From Coprenecus sp902388455 (GTDB taxonomy: Bacteria > Bacteroidota > Bacteroidia > Bacteroidales > UBA932): DNA of 64,000 nt. The translations under genes and the position numbers were made by a program. Below are positions 25,655 through 33,282 of this stretch, one piece after another. The DNA lies in contig OZ007032.1 in assembly GCA_963931615.1 (NCBI GenBank), positions 1,612,001 through 1,676,000 on the forward strand, in the 5' to 3' direction. Every line of letters begins with the position of its first letter. The first letter of the stretch is position 1. The notes below the pieces were generated by a model. That model was not told the DNA's origin, searched no databases, and saw only the letters and a program-made list of their open reading frames with translations.

Positions 25655-26246
25655 GAATGCGAAGTTCGGCACTACGAGCACAGCTTTCTCCGGCTTGCAA
25701 ACGCCGGTGTGGCCATCCCGGTCTACAATATCGAAGAGCCCAAAGCCCCCCCCTGCTGCTTTCCAGCTCCCGGAATCTGTTCAAACTCTTCTAGAATGAT
25801 GTCGGACTTTTAGCCGCACAATACGCAGATGGAATCCAGCTGCGCATCATCACAGGCGACAGGGACATCAATTACGGCTCCGTCTACGAGAATACTGTTG
25901 CACAGGAGCTTACCGCCCACGGTCTGACTCCGTACTACAACAACAAGAAGCGCGGTGAACTGGACTTCGTCATAGAGCTGTCCGGAAGAATCCTGCCGAT
26001 AGAAGTCAAATCCGGCAAATACTATGAAGTCCACAGGGCACTCTCGAACATCCTGGACTGCAGCGAATATTCTCAGGAAGAAGCCATCGTACTCAACAAC
26101 GGCAATCTGAGAAAGGAATGGAAAATCCTCTACGCTCCTGTGTACATGATCTGTTCCTCGAGAAAAAGAACGATGCCCCGTCATTCTACAAAGTAGACCT
26201 ATCCGGTCTTCAGACTACAGCCGCCGGGCACGTTCCGAAAAAATAA
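25655..26246 (+). pseudogene. Remnant of a DUF4143-type AAA ATPase gene
   Basis: Only the C-terminal part is left. Frame 1 reads HSFLRLANAGVAIPVYNIEEP (to 25745). An eight-C run at 25746-25753 shifts the frame, after which LLLSSSRNLFKLF leads to an in-frame TAG at 25792-25794, then NDVGLLAAQYADG and KRGELDFVIELSGRILPIEVKSGK, the PD-(D/E)XK-like DUF4143 end. Near 26150 a second shift moves to LFLEKKNDAPSFYKVDLSGLQ, ending at TAA 26244-26246. The N-terminal P-loop half is absent. Two frameshifts and one nonsense codon show long decay. The tail overlaps the 3' end of the signal peptidase gene on the other strand. Confidence 0.85.
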
Positions 26247-27069
26247 TGCGGGTCGCTATTCCTACGATATAATCCTCCGGCACCAGTCCGAAATAACGGC
26301 TGTCATCTGAATTGAATACATTGTCCCCACATAAAAAATAATAATTGTTCCGGAACACATAGCTCTTGAGAGGAGTATTTTCCAAGAGGGTATTGTAGCT
26401 GTCGCATATAACGGGCCTGCTCCCGGTCTCCAGCTCTATTGCTCTTTCATAAAATTTCAGATTATGCGGATTTACAGCGACTGTATCGCCCGATGAAGGA
26501 ATATATACCGGGCCGAAATCTTTGATTGTCCAGACACATCCGTCATATAGTGTCATTGCATTGAATGCAGTCCGCTTATTTACAACTAGATTTGAATCCC
26601 GCTGTCTGGCCAGTGCTCTCTGATACCGCTCCTCACCGATAACTTCACCGGCCGGCACAGACTTGTTGTAAAAATATCCGTTACTGATACCGACCGTATC
26701 GCCTGGACGGCCTATACACCGTTTCGCGTACACATAATTGATTTTGAACTCTACCTTCCCAGACCTATATGGATCAGGATAGTTGAAAATAAGTACATCC
26801 CCAACCTGCACATCTCTGATTCCCGGCATCCTGAATGAAGATATCTCATGCTTTGAAAAATCGAAGTCCTTATAAATACGGGCTCCGAAGAGCAATTTGT
26901 TGACCAGAACATGATCTCCATCCAGGAGTGTTGGGTTCATGGATACTCCTTTGATGCGGAACTGGTCAAAACAGAATACAGGTATAACCGCTGCCAGGAC
27001 AATCAATGCCGACACACCCCACATCATTATTCCAACAACTCTATATACTTTTGATCTACAAGTCTTCAT
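26215..27069 (-). CDS. S26 signal peptidase I homologue (cluster-associated)
   Basis: 284 residues. One N-terminal transmembrane helix (about 10-33) then the S26 boxes: KGVSMNPTLLDGD with catalytic Ser43, YAKRCIGRPGD with general-base Lys116, and a late GDNVFNSDDSRYFG box. Active-site residues are intact. It is an inner-membrane serine protease facing the periplasm that removes signal or leader peptides. It is the last gene of a cluster with a propeller lipoprotein and a thioredoxin-like lipoprotein, and its start overlaps the upstream gene by 14 bases. This suggests a dedicated processing role rather than being the housekeeping LepB, although that cannot be excluded. Its last codons lie in what was the 3' end of a decayed ATPase gene. 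Confidence 0.85.
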   Translation of the reverse strand: MKTCRSKVYRVVGIMMWGVSALIVLAAVIPVFCFDQFRIKGVSMNPTLLDGDHVLVNKLLFGARIYKDFDFSKHEISSFRMPGIRDVQVGDVLIFNYPDPYRSGKVEFKINYVYAKRCIGRPGDTVGISNGYFYNKSVPAGEVIGEERYQRALARQRDSNLVVNKRTAFNAMTLYDGCVWTIKDFGPVYIPSSGDTVAVNPHNLKFYERAIELETGSRPVICDSYNTLLENTPLKSYVFRNNYYFLCGDNVFNSDDSRYFGLVPEDYIVGIATRIIFSERARRL

Positions 27070-27919
27070 CCCGCACCGCCCCTTGAAGGGCCACTTCTGT
27101 GACCTGCCCGGAATAACTGTTGGTAAATGACAGCACGTAAAAGAAATCGCCAGCGTACGTTGCAGAAAAACTCAAATCCAGGACGGCGGACTTTCCGGCC
27201 GGAATCCTCTTCATCAGAGCATTGCCGATATCCACACAAGGGCATGTACTGCTGGCTTCTGTTATCACAATATCTTCACGGACTGTATTCTCCGCCACCA
27301 ATTCAATTTCCGTCACCGCCCCCAAGGGCAACACACCCAAATCGTATATCCTTCGGTCAAAGACAAGAGACGGGTCTTCAGCCAAATGCACAGCGTCCGT
27401 CATTCCGGCATCACTGACTCCCTCCATACCGATTGTCTGACGGTACAGCTGATAGAGAGCCTCATTGAAAAGCGGATCTCCCATCAGAACGGCTTTGCCG
27501 GAACTGTCCAGAAGAAATGTCGAGAATCTCCGGTTCCCGGCATACTCAGGATTATCTTTCAGGAACCGACCGGCACTGTCCAGCCATACCTCATATCTGC
27601 CATCGGAAGTCAGCTCCACCATCTCCTCTAAACTACGCCTGGAAGGTGAGAATATAAAATAGTTACGAAGCTTCTCAGGATGTATCGCCGCATATTCCAT
27701 CATCTCCTCCCAAAGATAGAGATTGTTATACCCGCAGCTGTTGCATGCCTCAGGAGCATAGAACACCACCAGCCTGTGCTCTGGGATAAGTGAATCTGAA
27801 GGCAACTCAAAGCGGATCTTCTGAAATGCGACAATGTCTCTTTTGAGACGGTAACTGTCACAGCCACTTATCATCAAAAGAGACATTAAAACCACCGTAT
27901 AAAGAGATACCCTCATCAT
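27056..27919 (-). CDS. Thioredoxin-like / DUF1573 lipoprotein
   Basis: 287 residues. Lipobox LMISGC. The N-terminal half (about 45-170) looks like a thioredoxin fold: LVVFYAPEACNSCGYNN carries a C-x2-C pair, and STFLLDSSGKAVLMGDP is the typical central strand pair. The C-terminal ~100 residues (FDRRIYDLGVLPLGAVTEIELVAENT...TCPCVD) match DUF1573, an Ig-like Bacteroidota module that itself has a CxC pair. Probably periplasmic, membrane-anchored, handling disulfides or binding a partner. Start is 2 bases after the propeller gene stop; it overlaps the peptidase gene. Confidence 0.8.
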   Translation of the reverse strand: MMRVSLYTVVLMSLLMISGCDSYRLKRDIVAFQKIRFELPSDSLIPEHRLVVFYAPEACNSCGYNNLYLWEEMMEYAAIHPEKLRNYFIFSPSRRSLEEMVELTSDGRYEVWLDSAGRFLKDNPEYAGNRRFSTFLLDSSGKAVLMGDPLFNEALYQLYRQTIGMEGVSDAGMTDAVHLAEDPSLVFDRRIYDLGVLPLGAVTEIELVAENTVREDIVITEASSTCPCVDIGNALMKRIPAGKSAVLDLSFSATYAGDFFYVLSFTNSYSGQVTEVALQGAVRDEDL

Positions 27920-27921
27920 AC

Positions 27922-28977
27922 TTAATCCAAAGGGAAAGTCGTGAATTTCAATTTAAAGCGTTCATTCTCCTCCTGTGGTAAAAGGACTGACACCAGCTCT
28001 TCACCACAATATCCGACAAACATCTCGTCCATATCTTCCCCGACATTCTTCAAATAAAGAATACTGTTCTGTCTGTCTGCGATGAAATCGACATAAACAC
28101 CGTGCCTCACCATATTTCCGCAGGCATATCTGGCCCCGGCAACTGCGAAATTCAACAACATCATATAATTCTCAAATGTTCCGTTCTCCATACTGGCATC
28201 TATATTCTGCCTGATATCATCCGGGACTTTTTCTGATCCGAAATCGAAGTAGAACTGTCTCAAAATACTGCCGTCTGTACTGCTTAATAGATAAACATTA
28301 TCGTCTATGGCTTTATTATAGAAATACCCCTCTTCTGCTTCTTGGAATTTTGCGGTTGACAACTCATAGTTCTCATCATAAAATTCCAAATGTGGAAGTA
28401 CTGTGCTCTTTCGCGACATTTCTGAACTTACAGTGATGACACCTGCATCAGAATAAGTTTTATCCCACAATGCCAAAGCAACAATATAGCCACCGTCAAT
28501 AGATGCCAGACCTTCTATCTCGAAAGGGAAATCGGTAACAGTCTTATATTTTAAATCGCTGCCATAAACGATAAGTTTATTGGCGACTCCATCGGCTATT
28601 AAGATATTCCCTTGGGAATCTACCGTAAAATCCGATATTCCAAGATACTCTCCCGGCCCCCTTCCTGTGGTGCCCAAATAGGTTATAAAGTCTCCTTCGT
28701 CCGAGTACACAAGGATATTCTGAGTCTCCATATTGTCATTCATGACATACATTCTGTCTTCCCATAGAACAACTTTCACAGGATTCTCAAGACTTGCAAT
28801 ATCGGATTTAAGTTCTATAACTCTACTGGTGAGTGACTTGAAGTCAAAATCCGACATATCTGCCTCCTCCAGACCAACTATCCCGACAATGTCTGCATTC
28901 ATGTCATTTCTGCCGCACCCGGCCACGCATAAGGCCACGGACAAAAACAGAATAGATTTAATTATTCCTATTTTCAT
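27922..28977 (-). CDS. 6-bladed beta-propeller lipoprotein
   Basis: 351 residues from the ATG at 28977 (a GTG two codons upstream is possible). Lipobox LCVAGC. Blades are marked by VVLWEDRMYVMND, ILVYSDEGDFITYLGTTGRGPGEY, DFTVDSQGNILIADG and later similar strands, the pattern of the 6-bladed propeller family common in Bacteroidales lipoproteins. These genes recur beside small peptides, DUF1573 proteins and signal peptidases. Likely a periplasmic or surface scaffold or binding protein; ligand unknown. Sixteen bases downstream of a 38-residue peptide gene. Confidence 0.82.
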   Translation of the reverse strand: MKIGIIKSILFLSVALCVAGCGRNDMNADIVGIVGLEEADMSDFDFKSLTSRVIELKSDIASLENPVKVVLWEDRMYVMNDNMETQNILVYSDEGDFITYLGTTGRGPGEYLGISDFTVDSQGNILIADGVANKLIVYGSDLKYKTVTDFPFEIEGLASIDGGYIVALALWDKTYSDAGVITVSSEMSRKSTVLPHLEFYDENYELSTAKFQEAEEGYFYNKAIDDNVYLLSSTDGSILRQFYFDFGSEKVPDDIRQNIDASMENGTFENYMMLLNFAVAGARYACGNMVRHGVYVDFIADRQNSILYLKNVGEDMDEMFVGYCGEELVSVLLPQEENERFKLKFTTFPLD

Positions 28978-28992
28978 AGCCACTCTATTCTT

Positions 28993-29109
28993 CTATTGTA
29001 TAGGAACAGGTGTTGATGGAACTGGAGAATTACATCCAGAATTATCATAACATACGGTCGTGTTTGTGCTTTTACAAATTGTTACAGGACTGAGAAATGC
29101 TTTTTTCAT
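28993..29109 (-). CDS. 38-residue Cys-containing small peptide
   Basis: ATG at 29109-29107, TAG at 28995-28993. It starts 26 bases after the stop of the small secreted protein and ends 16 bases before the propeller gene, so it fills an otherwise empty operon gap. It has MKKAFLSPV at the N-terminus, three cysteines (12, 20, 26), a Ser/Thr/Asn-rich centre and a Pro-rich tail PVPSTPVPIQ. The N-terminus is not a convincing signal peptide on its own. Neighbouring genes encode a peptidase, a CxxC thioredoxin-like protein and a surface propeller, which fits an exported or modified peptide. I do not recognise the family; it is shorter than NVEALA-type peptides of similar loci. Confidence 0.6.
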   Translation of the reverse strand: MKKAFLSPVTICKSTNTTVCYDNSGCNSPVPSTPVPIQ

Positions 29110-29135
29110 TGTTAAATGTTTTAATTGTTAAAAAC

Positions 29136-29516
29136 TCAGTTATTTATAAGAAACGTTCCTTCTGCATACAATGCCTTGCTGTCTATTATAAGCCAATATC
29201 TACCAGGCGACTGAGGGATTTCCATACTGAACTCTGTTTCTACCGCCCCGAAATAATAAGCTCCGGTAAAGCACATATTCCCATATTCATCCATAATACA
29301 AATATAGGTATCCCCCAACTCACATCCCACCACTGTTAAAAGACCGGCATCACTATAGATAAATGCATCAATTGATGCAAAGCCTGCTGATCTGTCCCTT
29401 TTATTCTTTTGCACTTCCGTCAAATCAACCTCTTCTTTACTATTAGTTGTACTGCTCTGCGCAAAACAAATCTGAAAAGAAGAAAGGAGAATAGCAATTG
29501 TAAATATAATCTTCAT
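29136..29516 (-). CDS. Small secreted protein, DUF3244-like
   Basis: 126 residues from the ATG at 29516, directly before a signal peptide (IIFTIAILLSSFQICFAQ, cleavage likely after FAQ). The mature part has an Ig-like beta pattern: IDAFIYSDAGLLTVVGCELGDTY, FSMEIPQSPGRYWLIIDSKA, AEGTFLI, resembling the DUF3244 family of small Bacteroidales secreted proteins. First gene of the peptide/propeller cluster with its own promoter. A longer in-frame start at 29537 overlaps the -7 box and is unlikely. Confidence 0.7.
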   Translation of the reverse strand: MKIIFTIAILLSSFQICFAQSSTTNSKEEVDLTEVQKNKRDRSAGFASIDAFIYSDAGLLTVVGCELGDTYICIMDEYGNMCFTGAYYFGAVETEFSMEIPQSPGRYWLIIDSKALYAEGTFLINN

Positions 29517-29534
29517 AGTCTTTTGATTTTCTGA

Positions 29535-29566
29535 CAAATTTAGAAAAAGCGGTATTTCACAGCAAA
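29535..29566 (-). promoter_or_regulatory. Promoter of the peptide/propeller/peptidase cluster
   Basis: Minus-strand TTTG (29566-29563), a 20-base spacer, TAAATTTG (29542-29535). A full -7 match with a good -33. Transcription would start near 29530, about 14 bases before the first ATG. Confidence 0.75.
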
Positions 29567-29659
29567 TAAATCATTTCACATTTTCAGGGAAACACCAACT
29601 GATATTCAAGCAGATACAAAGAAGTATATCACACCAGCAGGAAGATGCCGGAGTTCATT

Positions 29660-31330
29660 TCATTTTTCGGCTGAGAGCAGCTCCCGGATGTAGCCGGAGA
29701 GTCTGAGATCCTTGCCGGACAGGCCCAGCTTCACACGGATTCTGGCAGCCATATTGTAATGGGCGTGACCGCCCTTGTTCAAGAGGAATGCTATATCCTT
29801 GCCGCTCAGACCGGATGCGTAAAGGCAGCAGTAGCCTATCTCCTTATCTGTGAGGCCTTTGCTACGCAAATGGAGGACAAATGCGGGATTTGTGCTCGAA
29901 TATGACGCAAACATGATAGATACCAAGGCATTTTTATCTGCAAGAAAATCATTTATATGCCTGCGGTATTCTTCAGAGACAGGTTTGTCCGGGTCTTTCA
30001 GGAAAGACAATTCTGTCAGCAATGACAGGGTCCTGGAAACAGACTGCCTGGACTTGTCATCCATTGACTGGGACTGAATCTCCATCATTTTTTTCTTTTC
30101 CTCTAAAAGAGCGGCATAAAGTCTACTATACCTTTGTATTTCCTGCTCCTTATCTTTTATTCTGATGTCATACTCACGGATAATCCAACACACGCATATC
30201 AAAAATACAAAAACCGCCGCAGATATCAGGACTACCGTTTTGCGGTGCTTCTCCTTCTGCAATTCATTCTCATATTTTTCCCGGACATATCTTACATCCT
30301 ATTCGTTTATCCTGCGCTCCTTTTCATCCGACAAGTCGGAATACCGCTCCATCGCCGACAATGCCGTACGGTAATCCCCCTCTGCCTTTGATATACGGTA
30401 CAGCAGCAGCCAGTACTGCAATGACTCCCCGTACTCCGGAAAAGCGACAGGGTATTTATCCAATGCTGTTCTCGCCGAGTCCAGGTCTCCCGCCAGGAAA
30501 TAGGTGTACGAGACTATCCCCCACTCCACATCCCGCGGATCCGTCACTGTCCGGAGATAGGCATGTATGCACCTCAGCGCTCCTCCGATGCAACTGTCCC
30601 GCAGACGGATGGCGCGGGCAAGCCAGTAATGGCCCTTCTGAAATGTCTCCAGGCCGCTCCACAATTCAGTACGGACAATATCCAGAAGACTGTCCTTTGA
30701 TGAATACATGTGCATATTCTCAGCTGCATCCGATGCGGATACCAGAGCATTGCCCCAGCGAAGCGTATCCCCGGCCATTGCATAATATTCCGCCGCCTTA
30801 AGCGAGCATCTGTAGGAGTCCCCGAACTCGTAGATCTCACTGTAGATGCCTTTCATCGCGGCATACAGCCGTCCGACCGCCCGGTAGTCCGTGACACGCC
30901 CGATATACCGTTCTGCCTGCACATAACATTCCAAAGCGTCATTCAGCCTCCCTGCGTTCCAACAGATGCAGCCCAGATAGTACAGGGTCAGCAGTTTCTC
31001 GTCCGGAGTCCCGTGATAACGGTAGTACTTCACTGCTGGAGAAATCACACTGTCACTCTCAAGTGACACATAGTTCTTCTCTAAAGCCTGTGAATACAAC
31101 AGTGAGTATCGGGCCCGCAGACTCCGGGACGACAGCTGCTGCCGGTCGATGGACTCCAGAACTGCAAGAGCCGAATCCGGATGTTCCTCCATCATCGAGG
31201 CAACCCGGTCCAGCTGCTCCCCGGCCAGCCGGCTTTCCGCCCTGTCCGAACACGACACCGCACACAGCACCGATGCCGCCAATGTCAGCGGGATCAACAT
31301 ATAACGGCAGGCAATTCTTATCCGGCTCAT
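29660..31330 (-). pseudogene. TPR-TM-LuxR-type HTH regulator interrupted by one in-frame TAG
   Basis: The first part (ATG 31330, lipobox-like VLCAVSC, then TPR-like helical repeats such as YYLGCICWNAGRLNDALECYVQAE) stops at TAG 30301-30299 after RRINE. The same frame continues without any other stop: DVRYVREKYENELQKEKHRK, a transmembrane helix (TVVLISAAVFVFLICVCWII), a coiled coil, and a C-terminal HTH (LTDKEIGYCCLYASGLSGKDIAFLLN). Together about 556 residues, which is the size and order of the TPR-TM-coiled coil-HTH regulators that sit beside such clusters in Bacteroidales. So this is one gene with a nonsense mutation, or readthrough. As separate proteins it would be a TPR lipoprotein (30299-31330) and a TTG- or later-started HTH piece (29660-30262). 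Confidence 0.8.
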
Positions 31331-31412
31331 GATTCCGCAATGATTGCCTGTTCCGCATTGCAGGCTCCGCATAAAAGGTGGAAGGGAGCCCAATCGGAAC
31401 AGGGGCAGAGAG

Positions 31413-32258
31413 TTATTTGAAGTCTATGTCAAAGCGGCCGACCCATTCGCCCTGGGCTCCGGCCTGGACGACTACGACATCACGGCCGACACGGTTCTTG
31501 TAGACGCGGTCGGTCTTGAGGAAGGTGTGGCTGTGGCCGCCGATGATGATGTCGATGTTCTCGGAATCCTTGGCAAGGGCGACGTCGTTGGCCTGATCCG
31601 GATAGCCGGAGTAACCGAGGTGGGTGAGGGCGATGACCAGGTCGCACTTCTCCACGTTTTTCAGGTAGTCAGCCCACTTGTCGGCGGAGGCGAAGGCGTC
31701 CATGTAGACGATGCCCTTCAGGTTCTGTCTAGCGACCAAGGTCCGGAGAGGGACAGTCAGACCGAAGATGCCTATCTTCTTACCGGCCTTCTCCACGATA
31801 ACGTAAGGCTTCACCAGAGGATCCAGAGCCGTACCGGAGAAGTCGTAGTTGGCGCAGACGGTCTGGAACTCTGCCTTGGACAGGCGGCGGGCCAGCTCGT
31901 CCACTCCGTTGTCGTACTCGTGGTTGCCGATGGCCACGACCTCATAGCCGAGGGCGTTCATCACCTCCATCTCGAGGTCCCCGCCAAAGACCGTAAAGTA
32001 CGGTGTGCCCTGGTTGTAGTCCCCGGCATCCACTATCAGCACGTGGTCCTTGCCGTACTGGGAAAGCACCTGATGGAAATACTCGGCGCGGCGGTGCACT
32101 CCACCGGTGCCGGCGCCCTTGCCGGTGCGGACCTCCTCTATCTGGGAATGAGTGTCATTGGTATGCAGGATCACCAGATCCTGGGCGGTGAGAGAGGGTG
32201 CGGCAGCAAAGAGCAGAAGGGCGGCTGCCGCGGATATGATATTGTTCCTCATTTTCAT
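31413..32258 (-). CDS. 5'-nucleotidase family metallophosphatase (catalytic half)
   Basis: 281 residues from the ATG at 32258. Signal peptide ending PSLTAQ. ILHTNDTHSQIEE, DAGDYNQGTP, GNHEYDNG, ALTHLGYSG and GGHSHT are the five dimetal phosphoesterase motifs in order, all complete. It is the N-terminal half of a UshA-type periplasmic nucleotidase; the substrate-binding half is encoded by the gene just upstream. Together they likely form a two-chain enzyme that dephosphorylates nucleotides or related esters in the periplasm. Confidence 0.9.
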   Translation of the reverse strand: MKMRNNIISAAAALLLFAAAPSLTAQDLVILHTNDTHSQIEEVRTGKGAGTGGVHRRAEYFHQVLSQYGKDHVLIVDAGDYNQGTPYFTVFGGDLEMEVMNALGYEVVAIGNHEYDNGVDELARRLSKAEFQTVCANYDFSGTALDPLVKPYVIVEKAGKKIGIFGLTVPLRTLVARQNLKGIVYMDAFASADKWADYLKNVEKCDLVIALTHLGYSGYPDQANDVALAKDSENIDIIIGGHSHTFLKTDRVYKNRVGRDVVVVQAGAQGEWVGRFDIDFK

Positions 32259-32276
32259 AACTTGAGTCATCTGTTT

Positions 32277-33032
32277 TTAGTCCTCGTCAATGATTACACG
32301 TCCGTCCGTCTTGTTCTCCAGCACCACTCCGGATTCGGAGAGTTCCTCCAGATAGGCCACCGCAGCGTCCCGCATCACTATGCCGGTGCGCTTGATGGAG
32401 ACGGCCTCACTGCCGATGTGGAAGCGGTCGCCGCCGTCGAGCAGGAAATCGATGGTCACAAGGTTATACAGACCGTCCTCCTCCAAGGGCTGCCCTCCTA
32501 TCAGGCAGTTCTCTATCTCCTTGTCCTCAACCAGTATCCGCACTCCTCCGAGGGCCTCGAAGCGCTCGCGGTGGGCGAAGTTCTCAAGTATCTCCCGCAC
32601 ATCCTTGCCCTTCATCACTGCCACTACGACCGAGTTGTTGAACGGAAGGGTGGAATAGATGTCGTAGACGCGGACCGCGCCCTTGGGAAAGTTGCTGCGG
32701 ATGCCGCCCATGTTGGTCAGGGAGAGCGTGGGATAATCGTTGTCGATATAAGGCTGCGCTGCATGAATCAGCATATCGGCCACTAAGTTGGTCAGGGCGC
32801 TCTCGGGCTGGGCCTCCTCTATCTCGGCATTGGAGTAGATGACCACCTTCATCAGAGGGCCCATCTGCTCCTCATGCTCCGCCACGATGCTGTCCACCGG
32901 ATACACCGTCGAACTCTCATAGGTCGAGTCCATGTGTACCCTCTGCCACTTGTACTCAAAGTTCTGAGCACTCAGCAGCTGTCCCGCCAAAAGCAGCACA
33001 GGAACCACAAATAAAAACTTACAATCCTTCAT
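32277..33032 (-). CDS. 5'-nucleotidase C-terminal (substrate-binding) domain protein
   Basis: 251 residues with signal peptide (VPVLLLAGQLLSAQ). SALTNLVADMLIHAA, NMGGIRSNFPKGAV, YSTLPFNNSVVVAVMKG, and VTIDFLLDGGD.F are the hallmark motifs of the UshA C-terminal domain, including the residues that stack on the base. It precedes the catalytic-half gene by 18 bases. The split arrangement, C-domain gene first, occurs in other Bacteroidales. Confidence 0.9.
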   Translation of the reverse strand: MKDCKFLFVVPVLLLAGQLLSAQNFEYKWQRVHMDSTYESSTVYPVDSIVAEHEEQMGPLMKVVIYSNAEIEEAQPESALTNLVADMLIHAAQPYIDNDYPTLSLTNMGGIRSNFPKGAVRVYDIYSTLPFNNSVVVAVMKGKDVREILENFAHRERFEALGGVRILVEDKEIENCLIGGQPLEEDGLYNLVTIDFLLDGGDRFHIGSEAVSIKRTGIVMRDAAVAYLEELSESGVVLENKTDGRVIIDED

Positions 33033-33160
33033 CGTAAAAATCGTAAAATTAAATTCTAATTCTTAAACAATTCAAACAATCCGTCATTCCAAGGTCTACC
33101 CGAAAACGGACAAAACCGGAGAGAGGCAAATCATCGCAAATTAAACAAAGCCTCACCCGA

Positions 33161-33279
33161 GGTGCGTCAGAGTGGGTAAAATGCAAGGCGTCGAGGTGGA
33201 CGGTGAAGGAGTTTACTTGACGTAAATGACTGAGCCGTCCGCCGAAGACAACGCAGCAGTTTGCCCGCTCTGACGCGCC
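33161..33279. repeat. 119-bp long imperfect palindrome (structured intergenic repeat)
   Basis: GGTGCGTCAGAG (33161-33172) pairs with 33268-33279, TGGGTAAA pairs with TTTGCCCG through wobbles, then TGC, GGCGTC/GAC and GGTGGACGG with CCGTCCGCC continue inward to AGTTTAC/GTAAATGACT at the tip. The result is a nearly full-length hairpin. It begins 4 bases after the ABC permease stop on the minus strand but lacks a T run, so it is not a simple terminator. The rest of 33033-33160 shows no gene. Confidence 0.8.
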
Positions 33280-33282
33280 GAA

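Noticed and set aside
25792..30301. TAG recoded as a sense codon
   Set aside because: Two disrupted genes carry in-frame TAG, but TAG ends several intact genes (sulfatase, PCMD lipoprotein before anSME), and one of the two genes also has frameshifts.
30299..31393. Independent TPR lipoprotein gene plus independent HTH gene
   Set aside because: Same frame, only one stop between, and the joined product matches the known single-chain architecture.
31413..33032. 5'-nucleotidase broken by mutation into two genes
   Set aside because: Each half has its own signal peptide and start, and the order is C-domain first, so this is a natural two-chain arrangement.
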